In this document: positions 17,252 through 26,151 of the stretch, one piece after another
How positions within the stretch are numbered: position 1 is the first letter of the stretch
How the letters are laid out: the number at the start of each line of letters is the position of its first letter
Assembly: GCF_900291975.1 (NCBI RefSeq)
Contig: NZ_OMPN01000001.1
Location: 1,178,001-1,242,000, forward strand
DNA length: 64,000 nucleotides
Direction: 5' to 3'
DNA from: Agathobaculum massiliense
GTDB lineage: Bacteria > Bacillota > Clostridia > Oscillospirales > Butyricicoccaceae
Notes under the pieces: model-generated
Told to the model about the DNA's origin: nothing
The model's input: the letters and a program-made list of their open reading frames with translations, nothing else
Database searches by the model: none
Program-made: the position numbers and the translations under genes

Positions 17252-18703
17252 TCATTGTTTGCTGCCCGGCAGCTGCGGCGGGGCCAGCGGCAGCGTAAAC
17301 GAGAACTCGGTTTCCCCGTCATCCGAACGGACGGAAATCTCCCCGCCGTGCAGGTTGATGATGTTTTTGACGATATACAGCCCCAGCCCCGCCCCTGTCT
17401 TGTCCAAGGAGCGCGAGCGGTCGGCCTTGTAAAAGCGGTCGAACACATGCGGCAGCTCCTCCGCCGAAATACCCGCGCCCGTGTTGCTGATGGAAAAGGC
17501 GCAGAACGTCCCCTCCGGATGGGCGCGCAGCGTGAGCCGGCCGCCCTCATTGATGAATTTGACCGCGTTGTCCACCAGGTTATATACCACGCGGTACAGA
17601 TGGTCGCGATCACCCATGACCATCAGCCGGTCGTCCAGCTCGCACGCTACGTCGAGCCGCTTCTTTTCAATCTTCTGCTCGAACGAAAGGATGATCTGGC
17701 TGGTCATCTCGGAAAAATCGAACGGCGCGGGCGCAAGCAGCAACTCTCCCGACTGTATCTTGGCCGCATCCAGCATGCGGTTCACCATGCGGGACAGGCG
17801 GCGCGTCTCCTCGGCAATGATGCGCAGGTATTTGTCATGCTGGTCGGGGGGGATGGTGCCGTCGATCATCCCATCCACAAATCCGCCGATCGTCGTCATC
17901 GGGGTCTTGAACTCGTGGCTGACGTTGGAGATGAAGCCGCGCGTCAGCTCCTCGAGCTGGTTCAGGTCGCGCGCCATGTTATTGAACGACACCGCCAGCT
18001 CGTCTATCTCATACGAACGGTTGTCCTCTGGCACGCGCACATCAAAATTGCCGGCCGCGAATTCCTTCGCCGCCGCCGCGATCACCTTGAGCGGGCGGGT
18101 GACATGCTGCGAAATGATAAACGAAATAATCAGCAGGACCACCAGCGTAATCAGCAGGATCAGCACCAGGGTCTGTGTGGAGTGGCGCACCACGCCCGCG
18201 GTCTCCGGGTCCTGCGCGGAGACAAACACCAGAGCGGTAATCTCACCCGTCTCATTGATCACCGTCGTACCGACCGTATAGCTCGACGCCGCGGTCAGCA
18301 CGCCGAGCGACCCGACCGCGGCATACGTGCCGGATGTGCGCACCTGGCTGGTGACCTCGGGCGGAATCATATAGCCTGGCATGGTGTAGGCCGTTCCATC
18401 CGGCGCGGCGGCCATCTGGATGATACCGTCCTCATCCGTGACCAGCACGGTGATGGCGTCCTCCTTGGCAACGCGCGCGATCGAAAGGATGTAAAACTGC
18501 TCGAACTCCTCCGAGGTGCTGCCGCGCAGCAGCTCGGTCTGCTCCGCGATGCTCTTCACGGTCGTGCGCAGCTCGGTCTGCTTGGCGGAAAGCGCGTAGT
18601 TGCTCATCTGATAGTAAAACACACCGCCCGCCATAGCAAACGCACATACGATCAGCACCAGGTGCGTCACATAGTTTTTAAAAAAAAAGCTGTGTCTGCC
18701 CAT
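17252..18703 (-). CDS. Sensor histidine kinase
   Basis: 483 aa. Membrane helix 1 is at about residues 12-32 and helix 2 at about 174-194 (TLVLILLITLVVLLIISFII), enclosing a 140-residue extracytoplasmic sensor. A HAMP linker follows, then the phospho-acceptor motif FISNVSHEFKTPMTTIGG, then the ATPase boxes N (VVYNLVDNAVKFI), G1 (ISNTGAGIS), F (FDRFYKADRS) and G2 (TGAGLGLYIVKNI). It should autophosphorylate and pass phosphate to the regulator encoded 3 bp upstream. The signal is unknown; the htrA neighbour argues for envelope stress. Confidence 0.95.
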   Translation of the reverse strand: MGRHSFFFKNYVTHLVLIVCAFAMAGGVFYYQMSNYALSAKQTELRTTVKSIAEQTELLRGSTSEEFEQFYILSIARVAKEDAITVLVTDEDGIIQMAAAPDGTAYTMPGYMIPPEVTSQVRTSGTYAAVGSLGVLTAASSYTVGTTVINETGEITALVFVSAQDPETAGVVRHSTQTLVLILLITLVVLLIISFIISQHVTRPLKVIAAAAKEFAAGNFDVRVPEDNRSYEIDELAVSFNNMARDLNQLEELTRGFISNVSHEFKTPMTTIGGFVDGMIDGTIPPDQHDKYLRIIAEETRRLSRMVNRMLDAAKIQSGELLLAPAPFDFSEMTSQIILSFEQKIEKKRLDVACELDDRLMVMGDRDHLYRVVYNLVDNAVKFINEGGRLTLRAHPEGTFCAFSISNTGAGISAEELPHVFDRFYKADRSRSLDKTGAGLGLYIVKNIINLHGGEISVRSDDGETEFSFTLPLAPPQLPGSKQ

Positions 18704-18706
18704 CGC

Positions 18707-19387
18707 TTACTCCTTAGTCTCGAACTTGTATCCCACGCCCCAGACCGTTTTCAGCTCCCATTTATCCGAAACGCCCTCCAGCTTTTCGCGCAGGCGCTTG
18801 ACATGTACATCCACCGTGCGGGTATCGCCGAAGTAATCGAAGCCCCACACATCGTCAAGCAGCTGCGCACGCGTAAACACGCGGTTGGGGCTGGACGCGA
18901 GGTAGTACAGCAGCTCGATCTCCTTGGGCGGCGCGTCCACACGCTTGCCGCGGATGACCAGGTCATAGGCCTGCTTGTCGATCACCAGGTTGTCGAAAGA
19001 CAGCTTCTCCGGCGCGTCATCCGGCGCCATGCGGCGGAACACCGCGCGCACGCGCGCGATGACCTCGGGCATTTCAAGCGGCTTTACGATATAGTCGTCC
19101 GCCCCCATCTCCAGACCGGAAACGCGGTCCGCGGTCTCGCCCTTCGCGGTCAGCATGATGATCGGCACATCGCTTTCCGCGCGGATCTCCTTGCAGACGG
19201 CCCAGCCGTCCATCACAGGCATCATCACGTCGAGCAGCAGCATGTCCGGCTTTTCGGACTTCCACTTTTTGATCCCCTCAACGCCGTTTTCCGCTTCTAT
19301 CACGGTATAGCCCTCCCGCTCCAGATAAAGACGGAGCAGCTCGCGGATATTCGCTTCATCTTCAACAATCAATATCTTTTTGGGCAT
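18707..19387 (-). CDS. OmpR/PhoB-family response regulator
   Basis: 226 aa. The receiver domain has ILIVEDEANIRELLRLYLE with the acidic pair, the phosphorylation Asp in MLLLDVMMPVMDG, MLTAKGE, and the switch Lys in DDYIVKPLEM. The winged helix has RVFTRAQLLDDVWGFDY, TVDVHVKRLREKLE and TVWGVGYKFE. Such regulators bind direct repeats with 10-11 bp period. I infer, but cannot prove, that the TTCA-N7-TTCA-N7-TTCA sites before htrA and the three sRNAs are its targets. Orthology to PhoP, WalR, ResD or CiaR cannot be decided by eye. Confidence 0.95.
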   Translation of the reverse strand: MPKKILIVEDEANIRELLRLYLEREGYTVIEAENGVEGIKKWKSEKPDMLLLDVMMPVMDGWAVCKEIRAESDVPIIMLTAKGETADRVSGLEMGADDYIVKPLEMPEVIARVRAVFRRMAPDDAPEKLSFDNLVIDKQAYDLVIRGKRVDAPPKEIELLYYLASSPNRVFTRAQLLDDVWGFDYFGDTRTVDVHVKRLREKLEGVSDKWELKTVWGVGYKFETKE

Positions 19388-19419
19388 TGTTCTCCCCTGC
19401 TTTCCGATAGTATGCTTCC

Positions 19420-19462
19420 ATTATACTGCTTTCCATTCGAAAAAGCATTAACAATCTGTAAA
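19420..19462 (-). promoter_or_regulatory. Two-component operon promoter with partial TTCA-type repeats
   Basis: The minus-strand -10 is TATAAT (19420-19425). In plus-strand terms TTAA and TAAA start at 19448 and 19459, which are offsets 28 and 39 from the -10, the spacing of the half-sites at htrA and the sRNAs. The third position does not match. This could be a weak autoregulatory site. Confidence 0.4.
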
Positions 19463-19489
19463 AGACTGCGCGGACCCTCCGCCGCCGGA

Positions 19490-19518
19490 TTGCGCCGGCG
19501 CCGCGGGCATGCTATACT
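19490..19518 (+). promoter_or_regulatory. trmO promoter
   Basis: TTGCGC, 17 bp and TATACT end 32 bp before the ATG at 19551. Confidence 0.65.
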
Positions 19519-19550
19519 GGACACAACCCCAAAGCAGAGGAGCCACCCCC

Positions 19551-20231
19551 ATGTCACATCTCATCCCCATGCACATCATCGCGCGCATCCGCAGCGACTT
19601 CCCCACCAAGTTCGGCATCCCGCGCCAGAGCGGGCTGGCGGACACGCCGGCCCGCATCGTATTCGAGCCCCCCTACCGCAACGCCGACGCGCTGCGCGGG
19701 ATCGACGGTTTTTCCCACCTGTGGCTGATCTGGCAGTTTTCCGAAGCCATGCGGGAGGGCTGGTCGCCTACCGTGCGCCCGCCCAAGCTCGGTGGCAACC
19801 GGCGCGTCGGCGTATTCGCGACGCGCTCGCCGTTCCGGCCGAACGCCATCGGCCTTTCCTCGGTTCGGCTGGAGCGCGTCGAGCCGTGGACGCCGGACGG
19901 GCCGGTACTCCATGTGTCGGGCGCCGACCTGATGGACGGCACGCCCCTGTTGGATATCAAGCCCTACCTCGCCTACACGGACGCGCATCCTGAGGCTTCG
20001 AGCGGCTTCGCCTTGCCCACGGACGCCGTGCAGGTTTCCTGCCCGCCCCGCCTGCTCGACAGCCTGCCCGCCGGCCGGCGGCAGTCCCTGCTTGCGGTGC
20101 TCGCGCAGGACCCGCGCCCCGGCTATCAGGACGAACCTGGCCGCGTCTACGGGTTCCCGTTCGCCGGCTTCGAGGTGCACTTCACCGTGGAGGGCGGCGT
20201 GCTGACCGTGCTTTCCATCACACCCACTTAA
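19551..20231 (+). CDS. trmO: tRNA (N6-threonylcarbamoyladenosine37-N6)-methyltransferase TrmO
   Basis: 226 aa from MSHLIPMHIIARIRSDF, with GAGGAG upstream. Family blocks are FPTKFGIPRQSGL, then FSHLWLIWQF, then NRRVGVFATRSPFRPNAIGLS and DLMDGTPLLDIKPYLAYTD. TrmO uses S-adenosylmethionine to methylate t6A37 of certain tRNAs, fine-tuning decoding. It is a single-gene unit with its own promoter and terminator, convergent with the DUF4914 gene. Confidence 0.93.
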   Translation: MSHLIPMHIIARIRSDFPTKFGIPRQSGLADTPARIVFEPPYRNADALRGIDGFSHLWLIWQFSEAMREGWSPTVRPPKLGGNRRVGVFATRSPFRPNAIGLSSVRLERVEPWTPDGPVLHVSGADLMDGTPLLDIKPYLAYTDAHPEASSGFALPTDAVQVSCPPRLLDSLPAGRRQSLLAVLAQDPRPGYQDEPGRVYGFPFAGFEVHFTVEGGVLTVLSITPT

Positions 20232-20264
20232 AAAACCGCTCAGGGAATCCCCCTGAGCGGTTTT
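20231..20264. terminator. Bidirectional terminator between trmO and DUF4914 gene
   Basis: Stem AAACCGCTCAGGG/CCCTGAGCGGTTT with 5-nt loop, A-run before and T-run after. Confidence 0.9.
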
Positions 20265-20288
20265 GCGTTATTCTTTCCGCCGCGCGGA

Positions 20289-22163
20289 TCAAAGATTGGT
20301 CGGGGTGATCGCTTCGTAGTCCGCGAGCGTGCCGCCGTTCATGAAGCAGTCGATGATCTGCTTGCCGCGCGGATCGAGATCCGGCGTATCAAACTTGGCA
20401 ACCTCCTTGCGGAAGAAGTCGGTCAGGATCTTCGCGCCGGCATCGTAGCCATCCTCGCCCACACGGTCCTGGGTATCGACGCGCAGGTACTTGGAGCGGA
20501 TGCGCTGGCCGTCGATGGTCATATCCTTCATCGCGTAGCCAAGCAGCGGGCAACGCGCCGGCTCGAGATGCTCGCGGCGGATCTTCGCGCCGCCGTGGCG
20601 CGCCAGGTACTCGCGGCTGATCCACTCGGCCGCGAAGCCGACCTTGTACACGCCGATATGCTGGTTCGGGATCAGCACATAGCGGGTGTTCGGGCTCTTG
20701 AGGATCTGGTCGAGCAGCAGATTGGCCTGCTTGACGCGCAGACCGGTGGCAAACGGCCAGTAGGAGCCGACGCCCTCGCTCTTCAGCTCGTTGCCGGTCA
20801 CAATGGACGGGTTGTTGAAGCCGCGCGGCGCGACCAGGCGCCACAGCCAGGCGAGTGCGGGCGGGATGATATGCATCATGCCCATGATGCCGTAGTTCGG
20901 GTTCTCGCGGGTGGAGGGGGGCATGCGCACACCGAACGAGCGCACGTCAACCTCTACCGGCTCCTTGACGATATGAGGGATATCCCAGCGCGGCACGATC
21001 GCGCGCGGGTTGGAGCAGGGCTTGCCGTTGGAATCGAGCGTATGCTCCCATATCAGCAGGGTCGCGCCCGCGTGGCCCTCCATGTTGAAGAAGCAGAGCG
21101 GCTCCTTCGGCTCGGTGCAGATGCGCTCGTATACCGGATCGCAGCCGTAATGGGTCACGCCGTCCATGCGGAGGAACCAGCCGTCCTCGCCGTCCACCAG
21201 GACGAGCTTGCCGGAGTTGTTCTGGACCGCCGGATAGCAGGTCGCCATATCGTCGCACACCGGCTCGATGGCACAGGTCTGTCCCATGTTGAGGTAGGTT
21301 TCCTCGCCGGTCACAGTGTTCTTGGAAAGCAGCACACGGTTGTCCGGCTCGCGGGCAATGTCCTGCAGCATCTCGCTCTTGCCGCCGCCGGACGCGCCCT
21401 CGTGCATAATAACCATTTCGTTCTCATACGGCGTAACCAGACGGCCGCAGGAGGTGTGGCAGGTAGTCCAGCCCTCCTGCTCGCCGATATCGAGCAGCAC
21501 GGAGTACACGCCCTTTTTCGCGGACGGGCCGGGATACAGGTTGTAGGAGAACACCTCGTGGCAGTCGTCCAGACGGTTGTGTACAACGACCTGCTTGCCC
21601 TCGAAGTGGGTGTGGCGGAACGGGGGCGCGACGTAAACGATCGCGCGCGGCTTATAGCCCTCGGTCTCCTCAGCGTTAACAAAGCCCTGCAGATGTGCCA
21701 ACGCGAACGCGAAGAACGCGCACGGCTTGGGGCAGACCAGCATGGAGCCGTAGCCGTAGATATTGCCGCCCGAGTTAAACGGCATGAGGATAAGCTCCTG
21801 CGTCTTGAACCACTCCATGGTTTCTTTCCGCAGGTCGCTGAAGGGATAGCCGTAAACGTCGGCGAAACGCTTTTTATCGGTCGGCTTATCGTCGGCGATG
21901 CGCATGCAGTCCGGCTCGCGGCGGCGCATGTAGTCCTCCACAAAGTTGACCGAAGCGCCGTTCTTGCAGCGGGTCACGTCCGCTTCCTTCACCGGACCCT
22001 TGCCCGGAACGTCGAACACAACGTCATATACATCGGCTTTGTCCGGACCGAACACCATGTCGTACAGCTCCGCCTTGCTGGTTGGCACGGATACGCCCTT
22101 ACAGTTTTCGATGACATCGGTCAGTTCGTCTGTAAAAGTAAATTTTTTCAGCAACTGGTTCAT
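20289..22163 (-). CDS. DUF4914 protein with PEP-carboxykinase-like P-loop
   Basis: 624 aa from MNQLLKKFTFTDELTDVIEN, with AAAGGAGG about 10 nt upstream. I recognise it as DUF4914, a family of about 630 aa in Clostridia and Bacteroidetes. A kinase-type P-loop is visible in MHEGASGGGKSEMLQDIARE (about residue 255), preceded by TCHTSCGRLV and followed by VDGEDGWFLRMDG and CFFNMEGHAGATLLIWEHT, a layout reminiscent of PEP carboxykinase/HPr kinase folds. No substrate is known. It has a single-gene promoter and a roughly 100-nt leader. Confidence 0.75.
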   Translation of the reverse strand: MNQLLKKFTFTDELTDVIENCKGVSVPTSKAELYDMVFGPDKADVYDVVFDVPGKGPVKEADVTRCKNGASVNFVEDYMRRREPDCMRIADDKPTDKKRFADVYGYPFSDLRKETMEWFKTQELILMPFNSGGNIYGYGSMLVCPKPCAFFAFALAHLQGFVNAEETEGYKPRAIVYVAPPFRHTHFEGKQVVVHNRLDDCHEVFSYNLYPGPSAKKGVYSVLLDIGEQEGWTTCHTSCGRLVTPYENEMVIMHEGASGGGKSEMLQDIAREPDNRVLLSKNTVTGEETYLNMGQTCAIEPVCDDMATCYPAVQNNSGKLVLVDGEDGWFLRMDGVTHYGCDPVYERICTEPKEPLCFFNMEGHAGATLLIWEHTLDSNGKPCSNPRAIVPRWDIPHIVKEPVEVDVRSFGVRMPPSTRENPNYGIMGMMHIIPPALAWLWRLVAPRGFNNPSIVTGNELKSEGVGSYWPFATGLRVKQANLLLDQILKSPNTRYVLIPNQHIGVYKVGFAAEWISREYLARHGGAKIRREHLEPARCPLLGYAMKDMTIDGQRIRSKYLRVDTQDRVGEDGYDAGAKILTDFFRKEVAKFDTPDLDPRGKQIIDCFMNGGTLADYEAITPTNL

Positions 22164-22268
22164 CTGTTCTTTTCCTCCTTTCACACCGTTTTCCGGCGGT
22201 TTCCCACGCGCTCGATCGGTGTGCCATACACGGCTTCGACAATTTTTTCACATAATTTGCCAAGGCCT

Positions 22269-22296
22269 ATTGTAGTTCATTTATAGCATACATCAA
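22269..22296 (-). promoter_or_regulatory. Promoter of the DUF4914 gene
   Basis: On the minus strand TTGATG, 16 bp and TACAAT lie about 105 bp upstream of the start codon; the leader between them shows no obvious riboswitch fold. Confidence 0.5.
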
Positions 22297-22421
22297 AACC
22301 TGGGGCGCCGTCAATAAATTTTCGAATTTTTGCAAGCTTTCTCTCAAGTTCTTGCACTATGTACAAATTCAGCGTTCCATTTTCGTGTGTTTCCCTCATA
22401 TGGACACCTGTATTCCGTGCA

Positions 22422-23603
22422 TTATCCCCCAAAATGCACACTGATTTTTACGACCTCGCTTGCCGTACCGACCCGCATATCCGGTCCCCACACCCCTAAA
22501 CCGGACGTGACAATCGAAAACATGTCCTTTATTTGCACCATTCCGCAGGGATTTTCCCACAAAAAACCCATGATCAGGTTGCTGGGAAACACCTGTCCGT
22601 CATGCGTATGTCCGGACAAATCCAGATCAAAGCCCGCCTCGGCCAGCGCCTCCAGCTCCTTCGGCTGATGGTCGATCACGAAAGCGGGCTTTTCTGGTTC
22701 GAGCAGGCCAGCCCATTCTGCAGGACTGAGCCGTTCATCCCCCAATTTCCTGTCCCGCGAAGGGTCCTTGCGGCCGACGAGCTGGACGCCGTTTTTTAAT
22801 GTAACTTTTTCATCTTCCAGCAGATTTATCCCCGCGCGTCGCAGGAAACCGGCCATTTGGGGGTCGTTTTTCTCCTCATCCTCGGTGTCCCAGGTAAAGC
22901 CCGCCAGGATCGGCTCAGACAGGTCGTGGTTGCCCCAGCATGCATAAGCGCCGTATGTGCTATGCATGGAAGCCAGCGCCGCCGCGATGCGGTCAGGCTC
23001 CGGCACGGCTTCGTATTCATTGTCAAAGATATCCCCCGCGACCACGATCAGGTCGGGCTGCATATCGTTCACCGCCTGCGCTGCCCGCTCGATATAGGCA
23101 GGGTCGGTGCTGTAGCCGAGATGCAGGTCGGCCAGCAGCGCGACGGTCATGTCTTCCCCCGCGCCCTCCAGCGTGACCGCATACTCCGTCACGCGCAGCG
23201 TACGGGCGTTGGCCATGCCGTACAGGCACACCGCGCACACCAGCGCCAGGGCGGCGCCGCCCTGCACCTGCCGCACGCGCTGCATTTGCGCGAAGTCCCT
23301 GCGCTGGATGCGGCGCAGGCAGGCCAGGAGCGCCTCCACCGCCAGCACGGCAAGGAGGAGGTACAGCATCCAGCCCAGCCAGTAATTGCTTACCTGCTTG
23401 AGCAGCCGCCGCAGCGCGGGCGGGGACTGCACCAGAAAGCCAGTCAGCGGGGTCAAGGCGGCAAAGCTGTAAACGGCCAGGAACAACACGCGGAACGCCC
23501 GCGTGCCGAACACCCGATGGCACGCACCCGTCCATCGCAGCACCCAGCGCGCCAAAAATACATTGACGAAACTATAAAAAGGTGCGAGAATAAAGGCAAG
23601 CAT
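22422..23603 (-). CDS. Membrane-anchored metallophosphoesterase
   Basis: 393 aa from MLAFILAPFYSFVNVFLARW. Four N-terminal helices end near residue 140 (ALALVCAVCLYGMANA). The calcineurin-like domain then shows ALLADLHLGYSTDP, DLIVVAGDIFDNEYE, YACWGNHDLSEP, FVIDHQPKELEALAE and LDLSGHTHDGQVFPSN: all metal ligands are present. This is the YkuE/YpbG-like arrangement found in Firmicutes, with activity on phosphodiester or pyrophosphate bonds of unknown envelope substrates. The longer reading through the start of the divergent gene is a coincidental open frame; GGAG lies 8 nt before the chosen ATG. Confidence 0.9.
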   Translation of the reverse strand: MLAFILAPFYSFVNVFLARWVLRWTGACHRVFGTRAFRVLFLAVYSFAALTPLTGFLVQSPPALRRLLKQVSNYWLGWMLYLLLAVLAVEALLACLRRIQRRDFAQMQRVRQVQGGAALALVCAVCLYGMANARTLRVTEYAVTLEGAGEDMTVALLADLHLGYSTDPAYIERAAQAVNDMQPDLIVVAGDIFDNEYEAVPEPDRIAAALASMHSTYGAYACWGNHDLSEPILAGFTWDTEDEEKNDPQMAGFLRRAGINLLEDEKVTLKNGVQLVGRKDPSRDRKLGDERLSPAEWAGLLEPEKPAFVIDHQPKELEALAEAGFDLDLSGHTHDGQVFPSNLIMGFLWENPCGMVQIKDMFSIVTSGLGVWGPDMRVGTASEVVKISVHFGG

Positions 23604-23663
23604 TGTCAAAACTCCATCATAATTTGTCAAATTCACAAAAAACAAAAAGGGAAAGCAATTTTT

Positions 23664-25358
23664 ATGTGGCAACGAAAAGAACTCAAGCGGCGCGGTAAGC
23701 GGCAGTTTTTGCGGAACTGGGCCGCTACGGTCGCAGTATGCTTTATCCTCGCCTTCACGGGCGCGGAATTTGCGGGGTCGGCGGATTTCATCGGCCAGTT
23801 TGACCCATCCGCCATGCTGCCGGACGACCAGGTCGCGATCCAGGCGGCCAGCCTGTCCAACTGGGAGCTGCTGCTCGAATGGCTGCGCATCGACCCGATG
23901 GACGGCACGCACCCCATGTGGGCCGCGGCTGACCAGAGCCTCGCGCCGGCCTTTGATACACTTACCGCGCCGTTCTCCGCGTTTTTTGCGCTGCTCGAGC
24001 GCTCGCGGTTCGCAGGCTGGCTGGATATCGCGCTGGCCGCGCTTGGCATCGCAGGCGGGCTGTGGTTCTCCATCTGGGTACTGAGCGCAGTCAGCGTGGG
24101 CGCGCGGCGCTTCCTGCTGGAAAGCCGCGTGCGCGACAATATCAGCATCGCTGCGATGTTCACGCCTTTCCAGCACGGCTGCTGGCGGAACGTGGCAAAG
24201 GGCATGTTCCTGCGCTCGCTGTTCCTGCTGCTGTGGGCGTGTACCATCGTCGGCTTTCCGGTCAAGCTGTACTCCTACCGCATGGTGCCGTATATCCTGG
24301 CGGAAAACCCGCAGGCCAGGCCCGCCGAGACGCTCCGTCTGTCCCGCCAGATGATGCGGGGCAATAAATGGCGCTGCTTCGTGCTTGACCTGACGTTCTA
24401 CCTGCACTGGACCTTTTTACCTCTGCTGGCCTCCACCGTGCTCGGAACGGCCATCGGCCTGGCGACCGGCGATGTCGCGCTGTGCCAGTCGCTCGCGGCG
24501 GCAGCGGCCGGACTGCTGTCCCTGCTGTTCGTCAACGGCTACCGCTCCGCCACCGACGCAGGCCTGTACGCCGCACTTCGGCAGGCGCAGCTTGACGCGG
24601 GCACGCCACTTTCCGCCCTGTTTGTGGTCCCCGCTTTCGGCGAGACGGCGCCGGCGGGCGAAAAGCCCCGCCTGCCCGACGCGGACGTGCGCCTACCGGA
24701 GGATCCGGTGTTCCACTACGCCCAGCGTCACAAGCTGGACTATAACCGGCATTACGGCCTGCGCACGCTTATCCTGCTGTTCTTCACTTTCGCGTTCATC
24801 GGCTGGGTCTGGGAGGTCGCGCTGCACATCGTCACCAAGGGCATGTTCGTCAACCGCGGCACGATGCTCGGCCCTTGGCTACCCATCTACGGCGCGGGCG
24901 GCGCGCTCGTGCTCCTGCTGCTGAAAAAGCTGTTCATCCGTCCGGTGGCGACCTTCCTGGTCTCCATGGTGCTTTGCTCGGTCATCGAGTATTTCTCCAG
25001 TTGGTATCTGGAGGTCACCAAGGGCATCCGCTGGTGGGATTACAGCGGCTACTTCATGAACCTGAATGGCCGTATCTGCCTGGAGGGCGCGGTGATCTTC
25101 GGCCTGGGCTGCTGCGCGGTCGTATATTTCGCCGGTCCGTTGCTCGGCGGGCTGCTCGACCGGCTCTCCCCTGCCCGGCAGAACACGCTGTGCGCCGTGC
25201 TGCTTACGCTGTTCGTGGCCGACCTGGCGTACTCGCACTTCCACCCGAACGCGGGCGAGGGCATCACGGACTATAACGACTGGCAGCAGGACGCCGCCAG
25301 GGACGCCCTGCTGCCCGAAGCTGCAAACGATTCTGTAACCGCCATCCTGTCCGAATAG
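23664..25358 (+). CDS. DUF975 / CmpB-type (ABC_trans_CmpB) fusion membrane protein
   Basis: 564 aa. The N-terminal half resembles DUF975: MWQRKELKRRGKRQFLRNW, a helix, then GARRFLLESRVRDNISIAAM, VPYILAENPQARPAETLRLS and LTFYLHWTFLPLLA. The C-terminal half is the putative ABC_trans_CmpB domain: FIGWVWEVALHIVTKGMFVN, then RGTMLGPWLPIYGAGG, then IRWWDYSGYFMNLNGRICL. About eight membrane helices in total. Both halves are often separate proteins in Clostridia; transport has been proposed but not shown. Start at 23664 with a modest AAGGGAAAG site. It diverges from the phosphoesterase across a 60-bp gap. Confidence 0.8.
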   Translation: MWQRKELKRRGKRQFLRNWAATVAVCFILAFTGAEFAGSADFIGQFDPSAMLPDDQVAIQAASLSNWELLLEWLRIDPMDGTHPMWAAADQSLAPAFDTLTAPFSAFFALLERSRFAGWLDIALAALGIAGGLWFSIWVLSAVSVGARRFLLESRVRDNISIAAMFTPFQHGCWRNVAKGMFLRSLFLLLWACTIVGFPVKLYSYRMVPYILAENPQARPAETLRLSRQMMRGNKWRCFVLDLTFYLHWTFLPLLASTVLGTAIGLATGDVALCQSLAAAAAGLLSLLFVNGYRSATDAGLYAALRQAQLDAGTPLSALFVVPAFGETAPAGEKPRLPDADVRLPEDPVFHYAQRHKLDYNRHYGLRTLILLFFTFAFIGWVWEVALHIVTKGMFVNRGTMLGPWLPIYGAGGALVLLLLKKLFIRPVATFLVSMVLCSVIEYFSSWYLEVTKGIRWWDYSGYFMNLNGRICLEGAVIFGLGCCAVVYFAGPLLGGLLDRLSPARQNTLCAVLLTLFVADLAYSHFHPNAGEGITDYNDWQQDAARDALLPEAANDSVTAILSE

Positions 25359-25361
25359 CCC

Positions 25362-26147
25362 TTAGCGGACGGCCCACCGTTCCCATACGCGGGCGACGGA
25401 CGCGCATCTGCCGTCCCGTCCGATCGTAAAGACCGCTCCCGAAAGCGCACAGTCGCCGGGGGCGGTTTTGAAATATTCAGTCAGGTCGCCGCGGAACATG
25501 GCGACCGACTGCTCCACGCACACCCCCAGCACGGACACGACCGGACCGGTCATGCCGATATCCGTGATATAGCCCGCGCCCTTGGGGTTGACGCGGTTGT
25601 CCGCGGTCTGCACATGGGTGTGCGTCCCCCAGACCGCGGCCGCGCGCCCATCCAGATAATAGCCCATGGCGAGCTTTTCGCTGGTGGCGTTTGCATGGAT
25701 CTCGGCGAGCGCGATATCGTACTGTCCCGCCGCCTCGCGCAGGATTTTATCCGCGCACAGGAACGGGTTGTCCGGCCCGTAGTGCATATCGCAGCGGCCG
25801 ATCAGGTTCATCACGAGCAGGCGCAAGCCCCGCGGCCCGTCGAAAACGCCCCAGCCTCGCCCCGGGCTCTGCGGGGCGAGGTTGGCCGGACGCAGCACGT
25901 CCGGATGCTCATCCAGATAGGGCGCGATCTGTTGCTTGGAAAACGCATGGTTGCCCAGCGTGATGATATCCGCGCCCGCGGAAAAAATATCGTCCGCCTG
26001 CTTTGGCATGATGCCGCGCCCTGCGGCGTTTTCACCGTTGACAATGACAAAATCCGCCCCGTGTTCCCGTTTGACGCGGCGCAGCAGGCCGTGCAGGGTA
26101 TCGATCCCCGCCTCGCCGACCACGTCGCCAACCGCCAATACTTTCAT
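25362..26147 (-). CDS. ymdB: YmdB-family metallophosphoesterase
   Basis: 261 aa from MKVLAVGDVVGEAGIDTLHG. Metal-binding motifs are GDVVGEAG, FVIVNGENAAGRGIM, ITLGNHAFSKQQI, EIHANATSEKLAMGYYLDGR and AVWGTHTHVQTADNRV. YmdB hydrolyses cyclic nucleotides or RNA-linked substrates in vitro and affects biofilm switching in Bacillus. It converges with the CmpB fusion gene (3 bp apart) and starts 4 bp after the stop of a possible 47-codon reading frame. Confidence 0.92.
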   Translation of the reverse strand: MKVLAVGDVVGEAGIDTLHGLLRRVKREHGADFVIVNGENAAGRGIMPKQADDIFSAGADIITLGNHAFSKQQIAPYLDEHPDVLRPANLAPQSPGRGWGVFDGPRGLRLLVMNLIGRCDMHYGPDNPFLCADKILREAAGQYDIALAEIHANATSEKLAMGYYLDGRAAAVWGTHTHVQTADNRVNPKGAGYITDIGMTGPVVSVLGVCVEQSVAMFRGDLTEYFKTAPGDCALSGAVFTIGRDGRCASVARVWERWAVR

Positions 26148-26151
26148 TGCT

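Noticed and set aside
17198-19993. 931-codon plus-strand open frame over the kinase and regulator
   Set aside because: It is antisense to two genes with complete motifs; its composition (Arg/His/Gln-rich) is typical of a high-GC shadow frame and it has no ribosome-binding site.
20568-22286. 572-codon plus-strand open frame over the DUF4914 gene
   Set aside because: No domain, no start signal; antisense shadow of a gene with a clear Shine-Dalgarno and terminator.
22300-22421. Possible gene or riboswitch between DUF4914 and the phosphoesterase
   Set aside because: AT-rich 120 bp with no start/stop pair of useful size and no recognisable aptamer motif; only the DUF4914 promoter is supportable.
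23604-24407. N-terminal extension of the metallophosphoesterase frame
   Set aside because: It runs across the divergent DUF975 gene; the ATG at 23603 has a Shine-Dalgarno and gives the normal membrane start.
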